Source of the DNA: Magnetospirillum sp. 64-120
GTDB lineage: Bacteria; Pseudomonadota; Alphaproteobacteria; Rhodospirillales; Magnetospirillaceae
NCBI GenBank assembly: GCA_001898825.1
Contig: MKVK01000026.1
Span: 27,582-91,581 of the forward strand
Length of the DNA stretch: 64,000 bases
Direction: 5' to 3'
Shown here: positions 1 to 9,200 of the stretch, one piece after another
Numbering within the stretch: position 1 is the stretch's first letter
Layout: every line of letters starts with the position of its first letter
The notes under the pieces: generated by a model
Seen by the model: the letters and a program-made list of their open reading frames with translations, nothing else
What the model was told of the DNA's origin: nothing
Database searches by the model: none
Position numbers and translations under genes: made by a program

Positions 1-297
1 AAGCCGGGCAAGAAGCCGTCTTTGGCCGGTCTGTTCACCGTTGCGGCCACCGGTTCGCTGCTGATCTGGGCCACCCTGGACATGCCGGAATACGGCGATC
101 CCGACGCCCCCATCCACCATCACGTGGCACCCCGCTACATGAAGGATTCGGCGGCCGAGGTGGGACCGCCCAACGTGGTGACCTCGGTGCTGGCCAGCTA
201 TCGCGGATATGACACCTTGGGCGAGACCACGGTGATCTTCACCGCCGCCATCGGGGTGATGGCGCTGTTGGCGCGGGGCAGGAGGCGCAAGCCATGA
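1..297 (+). CDS. Mrp/Mbh antiporter subunit E-like protein, C-terminal part (5' end outside window)
   Basis: The reading frame is open from base 1 to the stop at 295-297, so only the C-terminal ~98 residues are visible; the TTG at 22 is not a convincing start. Seen: a hydrophobic segment (LFTVAATGSLLIWATL), a polar loop with a His run, the motif SYRGYDTLGE, then a second hydrophobic segment ending in a basic tail. The SYRGYDTLGE loop is characteristic of the MbhE-type domain found in membrane-bound hydrogenase and Mrp antiporter complexes. The stop overlaps the next gene's start (ATGA). It is presumably an inner-membrane subunit of the antiporter encoded downstream. Confidence 0.75.
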   Translation, partial: KPGKKPSLAGLFTVAATGSLLIWATLDMPEYGDPDAPIHHHVAPRYMKDSAAEVGPPNVVTSVLASYRGYDTLGETTVIFTAAIGVMALLARGRRRKP

Positions 298-728
298 AGG
301 AAAAGCCCATCTTGCGGGTCGGGACCAAGTTCCTGATCCCGTTCATCCTGATGTTCGCCCTTTATGTGCAGTTCCACGGCGATTTCGGTCCCGGCGGCGG
401 TTTCCAGGCCGGCGTCATCTTCGCCTCGGCCTTTGTGCTTTACGCCATCGTCTTCGGCATCGCCAATGCCCGACGGGCGCTTCCCGCCGGTATCCGCCGC
501 CTGCTTTTGTCGCTCGGCGTCTTGATCTATGCCGGCACCGGGGTGCTGGCCCTGGTGGAAGGCGGGCGCTTCCTGGATTACTCGGCCCTGGCGGCCCAGC
601 CGGTTCTGGGTCAGCACCTGGGCATCTTCCTGGTGGAATTCGGCGTCGGCATGACCGTGTTCGCCGCCATGACCACCATCTTCTTCGTCTTCGCCTCGCG
701 CGATCCCTCGGCCCGCGAACAGGACTGA
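294..728 (+). CDS. mnhB: Na+/H+ antiporter subunit B (MnhB/MrpB domain)
   Basis: A 144-residue membrane protein with about four hydrophobic segments and the family-typical stretch FHGDFGPGGGFQAGV near residues 25-40, the hallmark of the MnhB domain of Mrp-type multisubunit cation/proton antiporters. Length fits the family. ATG at 294 overlaps the stop of the preceding subunit by four bases and the next gene follows within 5 bp, so it is translated as part of the operon. The subunit is needed for assembly of the antiporter in the inner membrane. Whether this complex moves Na+, K+ or only H+ cannot be told from sequence. Confidence 0.88.
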   Translation: MKEKPILRVGTKFLIPFILMFALYVQFHGDFGPGGGFQAGVIFASAFVLYAIVFGIANARRALPAGIRRLLLSLGVLIYAGTGVLALVEGGRFLDYSALAAQPVLGQHLGIFLVEFGVGMTVFAAMTTIFFVFASRDPSAREQD

Positions 729-732
729 CCCC

Positions 733-1101
733 ATGGAAGTGCCCGGCCTGTTCAATTACTGGATGGCGATCGTCTTGATGATGGCGGGTCTTTACACCGT
801 CATCGCCCGGGGCAACCTGGTCAAGAAGCTCATCGGTCTGGGTGTGTTCCAGATCTCGGTCTTCGTGCTTTACATCACCATGGGCAAGATCAAGGACGGC
901 ACCGCCCCCATCCTGCCCGCCAGCGGCAGCGCCGAGGGCGTGGTGTTTTCCAACCCGCTGCCCCATGTGCTGATCCTGACCGCCATCGTCGTCGGCATCG
1001 CCACCACCGCCCTGGGACTGGCGCTGGTGGTCCGCATCCACGAAGCCTTTGGCACCATCGAGGAAGACGACATCCAAGCCATCGAGGAGAGCGAGGCGTG
1101 A
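733..1101 (+). CDS. mnhC: Na+/H+ antiporter subunit C (NuoK-like)
   Basis: A 122-residue protein with three transmembrane segments in the NuoK/MnhC pattern: NYWMAIVLMMAGLYTVI, LIGLGVFQISVFVLYI and VLILTAIVVGIATTALGLAL. The third carries the PHVLILTAIVVG motif typical of MrpC. In complex I the NuoK homologue helps form a proton path; in Mrp antiporters MrpC packs against the large subunits. The end of the gene (GTGA at 1098-1101) overlaps the next start. The acidic C-terminal tail (EEDDIQAIEESEA) is cytoplasmic by the positive-inside rule, an inference. Confidence 0.88.
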   Translation: MEVPGLFNYWMAIVLMMAGLYTVIARGNLVKKLIGLGVFQISVFVLYITMGKIKDGTAPILPASGSAEGVVFSNPLPHVLILTAIVVGIATTALGLALVVRIHEAFGTIEEDDIQAIEESEA

Positions 1102-2588
1102 GCGGCCCCCTGGAACACCTGCCCGCCCTGGCGGTGGTCATCCCCCTGATGACCGCACCGGTGATCGTCGCCCTGCGCCGGCCGTGGGCGGGCTGGCTGC
1201 TGGCCACCCTGGTCAGCTGGGCCAGCTTGGCCATGTCGCTTTTGCTGTTGCAGCAGGTGCTGGAAACCGGCCCCTTCAGCTATTTGATGGGCGGCTGGGC
1301 GGCGCCGTGGGGTATCGAATACCGGGTTGACCAGTTGGACGCCTTCGTCCTGGTCATCGTTTCCGCTATCGCCTCGGTGGTCTCGGTCTATGCCCGTAAA
1401 TCGGTGGAAGCCGAGATCGAACCCGACCGCCAATACCTGTTCTATGCCATGTTCGTGCTGTGCCTGTGCGGGCTTTTGGGCATGGCCATTACCGGCGACG
1501 CCTTCAACCTGTTCGTGTTCCTGGAAATCTCGTCCTTGTCCACCTATGTGCTGGTCGGCATGGGGCGCGACCGCCGGGCGCTGACCGCGTCGTTGCGTTA
1601 CCTGATCCTGGGCACGGTGGGCGCCACCTTCTATGTCATCGGCATCGGTCTGGCCTATATGATGACCGGCACCTTGAACATGGCCGACCTGGCCCAGCGC
1701 CTGCCCGCCATGGCCCATACCAGCACGGTGCGCGCCGCCCTGGCCTTTCTGGTGGTGGGCATCGGCCTGAAGATGGCCGCCTTCCCGCTGCATGCCTGGC
1801 TGCCCAACGCCTATACCCATGCGCCTTCGGCCGCCGCCGCCCTGTTGGCCGGCACCGCCACCAAGGTGTCGGTCTATGTGTTCCTGCGCATCGTCTTGGG
1901 CGTGTTCGGCGCCACCGGGCTGCTGACCGCCCTGCCAGTCACCCAGGTGCTGATGGTGCTGGCCCTGGCCGCCATGTTCATCTGTTCGGCGGTGGCCATC
2001 TGGCAGCCCGATCTGAAGCGGGCCTTGGCTTATTCCTCGGTGGCGCAGATCGGCTATATCCTGCTGGGCGTCGCTTTGTTGTCGGAAACCGGGCTGGCCG
2101 CCGGCATCGTCCACCTGTTCAACCACGCGGTGATGAAATCGGCGCTGTTCCTGGCCCTGGGCGCCGTGGCGCTGCGGGTGGGATCGACCCGCATCGACGC
2201 CATGCGCGGCATCGGCCGCAAGATGCCGATGACCATGGCCGCCGTCTTGGTGGCCGGGCTGTCGCTGATCGGCGTGCCCTTGACCGTCGGCTTCGTCAGC
2301 AAGTGGACCTTGGTGGAAGCGGCATTGGACGACGGAATGTGGCCGGTGGCGGTGTTGATCCTGGCGTCGTCGCTTCTGGCGGTGGCTTATGTCTGGCGCA
2401 TCGTCGAAGCCGCCTGGATGGCCCAACCCGGCCCCGAACTGGCGCATGTGCGCGAAGCCCCCACCGCCATGCTGTTGTCCATTTGGGTGCTGGCAGGCGC
2501 CTCGGTGTGGTTCGGCATCGACGCCACCCGCACCCTGGGGGTGGCGCGACTGGCCGCCCAGACCCTGTTGCAGGGAGTGGCGCCATGA
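1098..2588 (+). CDS. mnhD: Proton-conducting antiporter large subunit (MnhD/NuoN-like), first copy
   Basis: A 496-residue polytopic membrane protein of the NuoL/M/N-MrpA/D family. It has the family's TM5 glutamate in LFVFLEISSLSTYVLVG (around residue 142), the conserved Lys-containing segment GLKMAAFPLHAWLPNAYTHA, and a second lysine in LLAGTATKVSVY; these are the ionisable residues thought to relay protons. Length fits MrpD (about 490-500). GTG start at 1098 overlaps the stop of the subunit C gene by four bases. It is the first of three homologous large subunits in this operon. The C-terminal end overlaps the next start (ATGA at 2585). Confidence 0.88.
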   Translation: MSGPLEHLPALAVVIPLMTAPVIVALRRPWAGWLLATLVSWASLAMSLLLLQQVLETGPFSYLMGGWAAPWGIEYRVDQLDAFVLVIVSAIASVVSVYARKSVEAEIEPDRQYLFYAMFVLCLCGLLGMAITGDAFNLFVFLEISSLSTYVLVGMGRDRRALTASLRYLILGTVGATFYVIGIGLAYMMTGTLNMADLAQRLPAMAHTSTVRAALAFLVVGIGLKMAAFPLHAWLPNAYTHAPSAAAALLAGTATKVSVYVFLRIVLGVFGATGLLTALPVTQVLMVLALAAMFICSAVAIWQPDLKRALAYSSVAQIGYILLGVALLSETGLAAGIVHLFNHAVMKSALFLALGAVALRVGSTRIDAMRGIGRKMPMTMAAVLVAGLSLIGVPLTVGFVSKWTLVEAALDDGMWPVAVLILASSLLAVAYVWRIVEAAWMAQPGPELAHVREAPTAMLLSIWVLAGASVWFGIDATRTLGVARLAAQTLLQGVAP

Positions 2589-4057
2589 GCCCGTCCACCT
2601 TGATGATCCTGGCTTTGCTGCTGCCGCTGCTGGCGGTCGGCCCCATCGTGCTGGCCGGGCGATATCCCAACCTGCGCGAAGCGGTCAGCCTGGGCACCGG
2701 CGGATTGCTGATCGCCGTGGTTCTGGGGCTGCTGTCGCATCTGGCCGACGGCATCGTCCCGGCGCTGGAATTGGGCCAGATGCTGCCCGGCTTGGCCCTG
2801 CGCCTCGAACTGGAACCGCTGGGCATGCTGTTCGCCCTGGTCGCCGCCGGTCTGTGGCCGGTGACCATCCTTTACGCCATCGGCTACATGCGCGGGCACC
2901 ACGAAAAGAACCAGACCCGCTTTTACGCCTTCTTCGCCGTCGCCATCTCGGCGGCCATGGGCGTAGCGCTTTCCGGCAACATGCTGACGCTGTTCGTGTT
3001 CTACGAAGTGCTGACCATCTGCACCTTCCCACTGGTCACCCATGCCGGCACGCCCGAGGCGAAAAAGGCCGGGCGCACCTATCTGGGCATCCTGATCGGC
3101 ACCTCGATCCTGTTGCAACTGCTGGCCATCATCGCCACCTGGAGCTTGGCCGGGACGCTGGACTTCGCCCCCGGCGGCATCCTGGCCGGCAAGGTGTCGG
3201 GGCCGCTGGTGGGTGTGTTGTTCGCCCTTTACGTCTTCGGCATCGGCAAGGCGGCGTTGATGCCGTTCCACCGCTGGCTGCCGGCGGCCATGGTGGCGCC
3301 GACCCCGGTCAGCGCCCTGTTGCACGCCGTCGCCGTGGTCAAGGCCGGGGTGTTCACCGTCTTGAAGGTCACCGTCTACATCTTCGGCATCGACCTGCTG
3401 GCCGAGAACGCCGCCGCCGACTGGCTGGTGTGGGCGGCGGGGTTCACCATCATCGCCGCCTCGGTGGTCGCACTGTCCAAGGACAATCTGAAGGCGCGGC
3501 TGGCCTATTCCACCATCTCGCAATTGTCCTATGTGCTGCTGGGCGCCGCCATCCTGGCGCCGCTGTCGCTGATGGGCGCCGCCATCCACATCGCCGCCCA
3601 CGCCTTGGGCAAGATCACCCTGTTCTTCGCCGCCGGCGCGGTGATGGTGGCCAGCCACAAGACCGAGATCAGCCAGATGGCCGGCATCGGCCGCAAGATG
3701 CCGTGGACCATGGGGGCCTTCGCCATCGGTGCGTTGTCGATGATCGGCCTGCCGCCCACCGCCGGTTTCGTCAGCAAGTGGTATGTGCTGTCGGGCGCGC
3801 TGCAATCCCAGCAGATGGTGGCGGTGGCGGTGATCACGCTGAGCACGCTGTTGAACGCCGCCTATTTCCTGCCGATCCTCCATTCCGCCTTTTTCGGCCG
3901 TGCCGCCGACGACGACCATCACCACCACGGCCATGGCGAAGCGCCGCTGCCCTCGGTCCTGGCCCTGTGCCTGACCGCCGCCGGCACCATCGCCTTGTTC
4001 GTCCTGCCCGACCAGGTGCTGACCCTGGCCGGCGCCCTGCTGGGAGGCAACCCATGA
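2585..4057 (+). CDS. Proton-conducting antiporter large subunit, second copy
   Basis: 490 residues starting at the ATG that overlaps the previous stop; the frame is open much further upstream, but homology and hydrophobicity begin here. Family signatures: LTLFVFYEVLTICTFPLV with the TM5 glutamate, GIGKAALMPFHRWLPAAMVAPTPVSALLHAVAVVKAG with the two lysines (quoted here only as family landmarks around residues 220-260), and LAYSTISQLSYVLLG. A His-rich loop (DDDHHHHGHGEA) lies near residue 445, unusual for the family and possibly metal binding. It probably works with the first and third large subunits in one antiporter. Confidence 0.85.
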   Translation: MSPSTLMILALLLPLLAVGPIVLAGRYPNLREAVSLGTGGLLIAVVLGLLSHLADGIVPALELGQMLPGLALRLELEPLGMLFALVAAGLWPVTILYAIGYMRGHHEKNQTRFYAFFAVAISAAMGVALSGNMLTLFVFYEVLTICTFPLVTHAGTPEAKKAGRTYLGILIGTSILLQLLAIIATWSLAGTLDFAPGGILAGKVSGPLVGVLFALYVFGIGKAALMPFHRWLPAAMVAPTPVSALLHAVAVVKAGVFTVLKVTVYIFGIDLLAENAAADWLVWAAGFTIIAASVVALSKDNLKARLAYSTISQLSYVLLGAAILAPLSLMGAAIHIAAHALGKITLFFAAGAVMVASHKTEISQMAGIGRKMPWTMGAFAIGALSMIGLPPTAGFVSKWYVLSGALQSQQMVAVAVITLSTLLNAAYFLPILHSAFFGRAADDDHHHHGHGEAPLPSVLALCLTAAGTIALFVLPDQVLTLAGALLGGNP

Positions 4058-4299
4058 GCCCAGAGCCCCATTGGCTGGTCCGCCCCAAAAGCATCCGCCT
4101 GCTGTGGGTGGGCGGCATCGCCCTGTTGGCCGTGTTGGTGGCCATGGGGGCGTTCATCCATCCCCACGCCATTTTCGGCATCGAAGGGACTTTCGGTTTC
4201 AACGCCTGGTACGGCTTCGCCACCTGTGCCGCCATGGTGGTCGGCGCCAAGGTCCTGGGCTGGGTGCTGAAGCGCAAGGACGATTACTATGAGCATTGA
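4054..4299 (+). CDS. Small two-TM protein of the antiporter operon
   Basis: 81 residues, ATG overlapping the preceding stop by four bases and its own 3' end overlapping the next start (4289) by 11 bases, so translation is coupled to both neighbours. Two hydrophobic segments (WVGGIALLAVLVAMGAFI and FATCAAMVVGAKVLGWVL) are joined by a short loop with FGFNAWYGF; the C-terminus KRKDDYYEH is charged. It has no large-family signature I can name. Position between two large subunits suggests an accessory membrane subunit of the same complex. Confidence 0.7.
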   Translation: MSPEPHWLVRPKSIRLLWVGGIALLAVLVAMGAFIHPHAIFGIEGTFGFNAWYGFATCAAMVVGAKVLGWVLKRKDDYYEH

Positions 4300-5974
4300 C
4301 GCCCTGCCCCCTGGCCTGTTGCTGATCACCGCCGCTTTGGTATTGGCGGTTTTGAAGGGCGCCGCCCGCAAGGTGCTGGTTCTGGCGGCGCCGTTGGCGG
4401 TGCTGGCGGTCGTCTGGTCGCAGCCGGAAGGCGCGCTGCTGCACGTCTCGTTCATCGGCCACACTTTGGTGCCGGTCAAGGTGGACGCGTTGGGGCGGCT
4501 GTTCGCCACCATCTTCTTGTTGATGGCGGCCGGCGGTGGTCTGTTCGCACTGAACCAGGACCGCCCCGCCGAGGTCCCCGCCGCCTTCGTCTATGCCGGC
4601 GGCGCGGTGGGCGTGGCCTTGGCCGGCGACCTGATCAGCCTGTTCGTGTTCTGGGAAATCATGGCCATCGCCTCGACCCTGGTGCTGTGGAGCCGCGACG
4701 ACGACGCGTCGCGCGCCGCCGCCAGCCGCTATGTGCAGGTTCACCTGCTGGGCGGCGTGGTGCTGCTGGCCGGCATCGCCGCCCATGTCAACGCCACCGG
4801 TTCGGTGGCTTTTACCGCCATGAAGCCCGATTCCTTCGGCACCTGGGCCATCCTGATCGGCTTCCTGATCAATGCCGGCGCCCCGCCGTTTTCCGCCTGG
4901 CTGCCCGACGCCTATCCCACCGCGACCTATAGCGGCACGGTGTTCTTGTCGGCCTTCACCACCAAGACCGCCGTCTATGTGCTGATCCGGGGCTTTCCCG
5001 GTGCCGAGATCCTGATCCCCGTCGGGCTGTGGATGGTGTTCTATGGCATCGTCTATGCGCTGTTGGAAAACGACATGCGGCGCATCCTGGCCTATTCCAT
5101 CATCAATCAGGTGGGGTTCATGGTCACCGGCATCGGCATCGGCAGCGAGATGGCGCTGAACGGCGCCGCCGCCCACGCCTTCACCCACATCATCTACAAG
5201 GCGTTGCTGCTGATGGCCGCCGGTTCGGTGCTGTACCGCACCGGCAAGACCAAATGCACCGACCTGGGCGGATTGTTCCAATCCATGCCGCTGACCACCC
5301 TTTGCGGCATCGTCGGCGCCCTGGCCATCTCGTCCTTTCCGTGGACGTCGGGCTTCGTGTCCAAATCCATGGTCAGCCAAGCCGCCGCCGACAGCCATCT
5401 GGCCTGGGTGTGGTTCGGGCTGACCGCCGCCTCGGCCGGCGTGTTCCTGCATGCCGGCATCAAGTTCCCATGGTTCGTGTTTTTCCAAAAAGACAGTGGC
5501 CTGCGCCCCGCCGACCCGCCATGGAACATGAAGCTGGCCATGGTGATCTTCGCCGCTTTGTGCATTGGCATCGGCCTGTTCCCCGGCGCCCTTTACGCCC
5601 TGTTACCCCATGCGGTGGACTATCAGCCCTATACCGCCGCCCATGTGATCGAGATGCTGCAATTGCTGGGATTCTCGGGGCTGGCCTTCTTCGTGCTGCT
5701 GCCGTTGATGAAGCGGACGCTGACCATCACCTTGGACACCGACTGGCTGTACCGCCGCCTGGGGCCCGATCTGGTCGGCGCCATCGGCAAGGCCGTGGTC
5801 AACGCCGACCGGGCCCTGCGGGGCCGGGTGATGACGGCACTGGCCCGGCTGCTGGAAGGCGTCAAGGCGACGCACGGCCGCCACGGCCTGTTCGCCCGCG
5901 ACCTGTCGTCAGGCGCCATGGCCTGGACCACCGTCGCGGTGTTGGGACTATTTTTGGCCGCTTTCTATTCCTGA
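4289..5974 (+). CDS. Proton-conducting antiporter large subunit, third copy
   Basis: A 561-residue NuoL/M/N-MrpA/D family membrane protein. Landmarks: LISLFVFWEIMAIASTLVLW with the TM5 glutamate, GAPPFSAWLPDAYPTATYSG and LSAFTTKTAVYVLIRG with the TM lysine, ILAYSIINQVGFMVTG. It carries about 70 extra residues at the C-terminus after the last core helices (amphipathic stretch around 490-540, then a final hydrophobic segment), reminiscent of the C-terminal extensions of NuoL/MrpA. It closes the operon; a strong hairpin follows 15 bp downstream. Confidence 0.87.
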   Translation: MSIDALPPGLLLITAALVLAVLKGAARKVLVLAAPLAVLAVVWSQPEGALLHVSFIGHTLVPVKVDALGRLFATIFLLMAAGGGLFALNQDRPAEVPAAFVYAGGAVGVALAGDLISLFVFWEIMAIASTLVLWSRDDDASRAAASRYVQVHLLGGVVLLAGIAAHVNATGSVAFTAMKPDSFGTWAILIGFLINAGAPPFSAWLPDAYPTATYSGTVFLSAFTTKTAVYVLIRGFPGAEILIPVGLWMVFYGIVYALLENDMRRILAYSIINQVGFMVTGIGIGSEMALNGAAAHAFTHIIYKALLLMAAGSVLYRTGKTKCTDLGGLFQSMPLTTLCGIVGALAISSFPWTSGFVSKSMVSQAAADSHLAWVWFGLTAASAGVFLHAGIKFPWFVFFQKDSGLRPADPPWNMKLAMVIFAALCIGIGLFPGALYALLPHAVDYQPYTAAHVIEMLQLLGFSGLAFFVLLPLMKRTLTITLDTDWLYRRLGPDLVGAIGKAVVNADRALRGRVMTALARLLEGVKATHGRHGLFARDLSSGAMAWTTVAVLGLFLAAFYS

Positions 5975-5988
5975 TGGGCGCGGTCATC

Positions 5989-6023
5989 GGCAAAAGATTC
6001 CTGGCCCCTGGGAATCTTTTGCC
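5989..6023 (+). terminator. Hairpin after the antiporter operon
   Basis: A perfect 13-bp inverted repeat (left arm 5989-6001, right arm 6011-6023, 9-base loop) starts 15 bp after the stop at 5974. There is no strong T-run after it on this strand, so it may end transcription only partly or protect the 3' end. It separates the antiporter operon from the repeat-protein gene. Confidence 0.6.
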
Positions 6024-6254
6024 CGCCCTGGCTGTAATGCCAACCCCAATTTCCCGGAATTCCGCCACTTAACCCAAACTTAACCCGCGGCATGGATCGT
6101 GCAGGGATGAGCTTGGCTGTGCCCCTTCTTGGGCAGATTTTTCCCAGCCACCTCCCCTAGAAAAAATTATCGTCCGACCGCGCATGGATCGCCCATACCC
6201 GCACGTGTAACCCCATGCGCCAGCATCAAGGCGCACACGTGGAAGGGGTCGGCG

Positions 6255-9200
6255 ATGTCGTCAATTTCGTCTCTTAGCGCCGCACAGATCGCGCAACTGA
6301 GCACGGCCAGCATTCGTTCGCTGTCCGCGACCGACATCGCGTCCCTGGATACTACGCAGGTCAGCGCGTTTACGGTCGCACAAATCGAAGTGCTGGACGC
6401 CACCCAGATCGGGGCGCTGTCCACCACCCAGGTGACGTCGCTGACCCCGGCGCAGATCGAAGCCTTCAGCGCCGCCCAGATCGTCAATTTCAGCCCGTCG
6501 CAATTGTCGGTGCTGCTGGACGCCCAGATCGACGCTTTCGGCGTCGAAGACATCGCCGCCCTGACCACCCAGCAGATCAAGGGCCTGACCGCCACCGAAC
6601 TGGCCGGGTTCAGCCAGTCGCAGATCCAGGTGATGAACGCCACCCAGATGGCGGCGCTGAATTCCACCCAGCTGCGCGCCCTGGGCCCCGAATTGGTGGG
6701 CGCCCTGGCCAGCACCCAATTGTCGCTGTTGGCATCGACCCAGGTGGCCGCGTTGCAGCCCACCCAGGTGGCCGCCCTTGCCCCCTCGGCGCTGTCCGGC
6801 CTGTCCGCCACCCAGATCACCGGGCTGACCCAGGCGGGTGTGGCGGCGCTGAACGCCGACCAGGTGGCGGCGTTGTCCACCACCCAGTTGTCCGCCCTGT
6901 CGGCCGTGCAGGTCCGCGGCCTGACCTCGACCGGGGTGCGGGCACTGTCGGAAACCCAGATGGCGGCGCTGTCCGCCACCCAGATCGGAGCGCTGTCCAA
7001 CATCGCCGTCTACGGCATGCTGGACACCCAGATCGCGGGCCTGACCGCCACCCAGATCGCGGGGCTGACCACCACCCAGATGCAGTTGCTGTCCAGCGCC
7101 GCCATCAAGGCGCTGTCGACCACCCAACTGGCGGCGATGACCACCGCCCAGATGGCCATGTTCACCGCCACCATGGTGGATTCGCTGTCCAGCACCCAGG
7201 TGGCGGGGCTGTCCGACACCCAGGTGTCCAGCCTGACCACCTCGGCCATCGCGTCCTTGGACGAAACCCAGGTGGACGGCTTGACCGTCACCCAGGTGGC
7301 GGCGCTGTCCACCACCCAGATCCGCTGGATGACCACCCAGGCCATCGAGTCCATCGACACCACCCAAATGGCCGGCATGAACGCCGCGCAGGTGGGGGCG
7401 CTCAGCCAGAACCAGCTGCAGATGTTCTCGCCCGACGAGATCGCCGCCATGGACCTGACCCAGATCAAGGGACTGTCGGCGACGTCCCTGGCCGGGCTGA
7501 CCCAGGCCCAGCTGGCGGCGCTGTCGGAAACCCAGATATCGGCGTTGTCGGCCACCCAGATCAAGGCGATCCGATCCACCCAGCTGGCCGTCCTGGCCGA
7601 CACCCAAATCGCCGCCCTTAGCCCGGCCCAGCTGTCGTTGTTGTCGCTGGCCGCCATTCCCGGCCTTAGCCAGGCGCAGATACGGGCCCTGGACGGCACC
7701 CGACTGGCGGCTTTGACCTCGTTGCAGGTCGGCGCCCTGACCACCGATCAGGTTTACGCCCTAAGCGCCACCCAGATCGCGGCGTTGACCACCGACCAGA
7801 TCAAGGGCATCGGATCGACCCAGATGTCGGCGCTGAGCATCGAGCAGGCCGAGGCCTTGGGGACCGAGCAGTTGCGCGCCTTGTCGACCACCGCCCTGGC
7901 GGCGCTGAGCGACCTGGGGTTCTCGCACCTTTCGGGCACCCAGCTGGCGGCGTTGACCGGCACCCAGATGGGGGCGCTGACCACCAGCCAGCTGGAAGGC
8001 CTGGACGCCACCCAGGTGGCGGCGCTGACCCGCACCCAGATGGCCAGCCTGAGCGCGGCGCAGGTCCGCGCCCTGGGGTTCGAGGATCTGACCAGCGACC
8101 AGATGGCGGGCTTGACCAGCACCCAATTGCGGGGCCTGCCGACCGGCCAGATGGACGCGCTCGACATCACCCGCCTGCAGGCGCTGACCCAAACCCAGAT
8201 CAGCGGCCTGACCATCGGCCAGATCAAGGGGCTGTCGGCCCAGCAGTTGGAATCCCTGAGCGACAGCCAGATCCGGGCGCTGACCGCCACCCAGATGACG
8301 GCGCTCAGCGAAAGCCAGCTGGGTTCCTTGTCCACCACGTTCCTTGGCCGTCTGGCCGACACCCAGTTGGGCGCCCTGACCAGCACCCAGGTCGGCACCC
8401 TTGGCGCCGAGCAGCTGCGGGCGCTGACCACCGGTCAGATCCAGGCGTTGTCCACCATCGCCGTGGCCGGGCTTAGCGAATACCAGCTGACCGAATTGTC
8501 GGCCACCCAGATGCAGGCGCTGTCGTCCCAGCAGGTCGGCAGCCTTTCCACCACCGCCATCGCGTCCTTGTCGGCGGAACAGACGGCGCTTTTGACCTCG
8601 ACCCAGTTGCGCGGCCTGACCGCCACCCAGATCGGCGCCTTGTCGGAATTCGCCCTGGGCGGTTTCGGCGCCACCGCCATGGCGTCGTTCAACGTCACCC
8701 AGTTGACCAGCTTCTCGTCGCGTCAGATCGGGCTGTTGTCGGCCACCCAGCTGAACGCCTTGTCGCTGTCGCAATTGTCCAGCCTGACCAACGCGCAGAT
8801 GGCCGGGCTGACCGAAACCCAGACCGCCGGGCTGACCGCCACCCAGTTCCAGGCGTTCAACATGACCAAGATCGGGGCGTTGTCCGCGACCGCCGTCGCC
8901 GCCATCACCCCCACCGTCCTGGCCGCCATCAGCACCATCCAGATCAAGGGGCTGAGCGCCACCAACATCAAGGGGCTGACCGGCGAGCAGATGGCGGCCT
9001 TGACCGCCACCCAGATCACCGCCCTGGGCACCGCCGCCCTGGCCGCCTTGTCCGACGACCAGATCGACGCGCTGTCGGCGTCGCAGATGGCGGCGCTGTC
9101 CACCTCCCAGGTCGCGGCCCTGTCCGCCGACCAGGTGCGCGGCCTGAACGCCACCCAGATCGACGCGTTCACCAGCACCCAGGTGCGCGCCCTGACCGCC

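Noticed and set aside
6060-6254. Sigma-54 or sigma-28 promoter before the giant repeat gene
   Set aside because: I looked for TGGCAC-N5-TTGC and the flagellar sigma-28 pattern in this gap and found no acceptable match; the promoter remains unknown.
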